NCBI GenBank assembly: GCA_902984215.1 | Contig: CADWAF010000657.1 | Location: forward strand, 1-17,904 | Direction of reading: 5' to 3' | DNA: 17,904 nucleotides | Source: Willaertia magna | Lineage: Eukaryota > Heterolobosea > Eutetramitea > Acrasida > Naegleriidae | Shown: positions 16,635 through 17,904 of the stretch, in pieces | How positions within the stretch are numbered: the stretch's first letter is position 1 | Layout of the letters: each line of letters opens with the position of its first letter | The notes under the pieces: generated by a model | The model's database searches: none | What the model was told of the DNA's origin: nothing | What the model saw: only the letters and a program-made list of their open reading frames with translations | Position numbers and translations under genes: made by a program

Positions 16635-17555
16635 TTAATCATGTGTTAAACCAAAGCCTTTAGTTACTCTTCTAAAAAAGTTTTGAATTCTGTCATGCCA
16701 ATGATATTCTTTTTTATATTTAAAAATAAATAACGGTTTAAATGGATACATATATCTATAATAAATTTCATCTTTTGGATACCCAATATCTAAATCCCTG
16801 CCAGTTATCATTACAAAACCATTATTCTTATTTAAGATATTTAAAATTTTATCTACACAAATATTTATTTTCTTTTCCTTTTTGTAAAGCGATTTTAATT
16901 GTGATTGTAAATATTCAATTAATAATCTTTTATTACATAATTTTAATTTATAACATTTAAATAAAATTTCTTTTTGTAAATCTTTAATTACTTTAACTTC
17001 CATTTCTTCAAATTCTTCTAATTGACCATAATAAGAATGTTCTAAAGTTTCAAAAGTAAAAAATATTAAAATTAATAAAATTACAATAATTGTAAACGTT
17101 AATAAAAAAATAAATAAAAATTTAAATTTATTTTTTGAATATTCATTTATCTTTTCAAAATAAAAATCCTTTACATATTTATACATTTCAAAAAATAAAA
17201 TTGGTAAACTTAAAAATAAAATTGGTAAAATTATATAAATTATATCTAATTTAAAATAAGATGGAATATAAATAATTAAAAATAATAAAGAAATTGATAA
17301 AATAATTGAGAGATAAATATAGTTTTTTATTTTATGAGATAAAATTAAATGATTAATTTCACTTGTTATTTCATTAATATCATTGTTGTCAACAGTGTTG
17401 TGATTACTGTTATTGTTGTTTGTGGTTGTGGTGTACTTTGAGTGGTTACCGGTTGTTGTTGTTGTTGTCGTTTCATTATTATTGATATTCATTCCATTAA
17501 TTTCCTTTTCTTTTGGATTATTATTACCGAAAGTAGCTGTTTTGGATGAAATCAT
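16635..17555 (-). CDS. Unknown multispanning membrane protein
   Basis: A 306-residue protein. Residues 1-70 are low complexity (runs of Thr at 29-35, TTTT at 42-45, Asn-rich), with no signal peptide. Three strong hydrophobic helices lie at about 79-99, 104-124 and 144-167. The C-terminal 135 residues are basic and soluble, with a Cys pair in FKCYKLKLCNKR, the stretch GFVMITGRDLDIGYP at about 243-257, and a Trp/His-containing end. The helix count and the charged loop between helices 2 and 3 suggest an internal-membrane protein with a cytosolic tail. I do not recognise the family. ATG 17555 follows seven A on the coding strand. It diverges from the gene starting at 17749. An extended part after the C-terminal FFRR is short, so the gene looks complete. 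Confidence 0.6.
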   Translation of the reverse strand: MISSKTATFGNNNPKEKEINGMNINNNETTTTTTTGNHSKYTTTTNNNNSNHNTVDNNDINEITSEINHLILSHKIKNYIYLSIILSISLLFLIIYIPSYFKLDIIYIILPILFLSLPILFFEMYKYVKDFYFEKINEYSKNKFKFLFIFLLTFTIIVILLILIFFTFETLEHSYYGQLEEFEEMEVKVIKDLQKEILFKCYKLKLCNKRLLIEYLQSQLKSLYKKEKKINICVDKILNILNKNNGFVMITGRDLDIGYPKDEIYYRYMYPFKPLFIFKYKKEYHWHDRIQNFFRRVTKGFGLTHD

Positions 17556-17748
17556 TTTTTTTAATTTTTTTAAAAAGCAACGCGTGTATTAATTCAATTT
17601 TATAAAATAGTAGGCTACAATGACCGGTTTTAAGTTTGCCTCGCTATTAATTTAAATATAAAGAGTTGTTCGGCTTTCAAATTGTTTCAAATTGTAGGTC
17701 TTTATTCAGAGTAAGAATCGAACCAATGAAAAGAAAAAAATTGTAAAA
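17556..17748. promoter_or_regulatory. Divergent intergenic promoter region
   Basis: 193 nt between two divergent starts. It contains a perfect 10-bp tandem duplication (TTTCAAATTG twice, 17675-17694) and a slightly GC-richer stretch near 17579-17645. No named element is recognised. Confidence 0.35.
17675..17694 (+). repeat. 10-bp perfect tandem duplication
   Basis: TTTCAAATTG occurs twice with no spacer in the divergent promoter region, about 55-75 nt before the ATG at 17749. Function unknown. Confidence 0.6.
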
Positions 17749-17904
17749 ATGATGAACAAAGAAAGTTGTTGCAACAACTACAGCATCAATTTACTCTCCA
17801 CCAACAGTATTTTTATAAATGAAAATAATCATATTCAATTTTCACCAAGCCTTGTTGTTAACAATAATGATGAAAGCAATGAAAGCAATAATAAAAACAC
17901 TATT
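17749..17904 (+). CDS. 5' end of an unknown gene, cut by the window edge
   Basis: 52 codons stay open from ATG 17749 (a second ATG follows at once) to the last base. The peptide is polar: MMNKESCCNNYSINLL at the start, then IFINENNHIQFSPSL and an Asn/Ser/Glu-rich run. It is richer in C-containing codons than the nearby spacer, follows AAAA and has an in-frame TAG upstream at 17695, all of which support a real start. There is no signal peptide. The family cannot be told from this part. Confidence 0.5.
   Translation, partial: MMNKESCCNNYSINLLSTNSIFINENNHIQFSPSLVVNNNDESNESNNKNTI

Noticed and set aside
17712..17730. Minus-strand GGTTCGATTC resembling a tRNA T-loop
   Set aside because: The flanking bases do not form a T stem (ATTGG against CTTAC) and no D or anticodon arm is visible upstream.

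Overview
This is a gene-dense, strongly AT-rich nuclear segment from a microbial eukaryote. It carries ten protein genes or gene remnants plus the first 52 codons of an eleventh. Five introns can be placed confidently; all begin GTAAGT, end AG and are 49-72 nt long. TAA, TAG and TGA all serve as stops, so the code looks standard. Starts are usually preceded by a run of A. An intact IFT81 gene means the organism builds a flagellum, which excludes dictyostelids and most amoebae without a flagellate stage. The Cys-rich GPI-type surface protein, short introns and composition fit a heterolobosean amoeboflagellate (Naegleria-like). A flagellated amoebozoan is a reasonable alternative. The sequence alone does not settle the species.

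Left part (1-4000): a secreted, Cys-rich, probably GPI-anchored surface protein (+) is followed after only 57 nt by a type II membrane GT61-like glycosyltransferase (+). A convergent isoprenylcysteine methyltransferase-family gene (-) is broken by an apparent single-base frameshift.

Middle (4000-11660), all on +: a three-exon meiotic HORMA protein of the Hop1/HORMAD type with a winged-helix domain; a short 4E-BP-like translational repressor with the eIF4E-binding motif and most known phosphosite contexts; a dipeptidyl-peptidase IV-family type II membrane protease with complete catalytic residues; and a DMT/EamA-type multispanning transporter.

Right part (11660-17904): a three-exon IFT81 gene (-) that converges with the transporter, with 14 nt between the stops; a two-exon unknown Lys/Glu/Asn-rich probable coiled-coil protein (-); a tyrosine-recombinase catalytic domain (-) with two altered active-site positions; directly beside it, divergently, the 3' half of an endonuclease/exonuclease/phosphatase (CCR4/nocturnin/ANGEL-like) gene whose 5' half is missing; an unknown three-helix membrane protein (-); and the 5' end of a gene running off the window (+).

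The genes do not form one pathway. They cover surface and secretory functions, meiosis, translation control, transport and flagellar assembly. I find no CRISPR array, operon or clear new multi-gene system. The items most worth a second look are the protist 4E-BP, the recombinase/truncated-nuclease junction at about 15.9 kb, and two upstream ORFs whose TGA overlaps the main ATG (ATGA).
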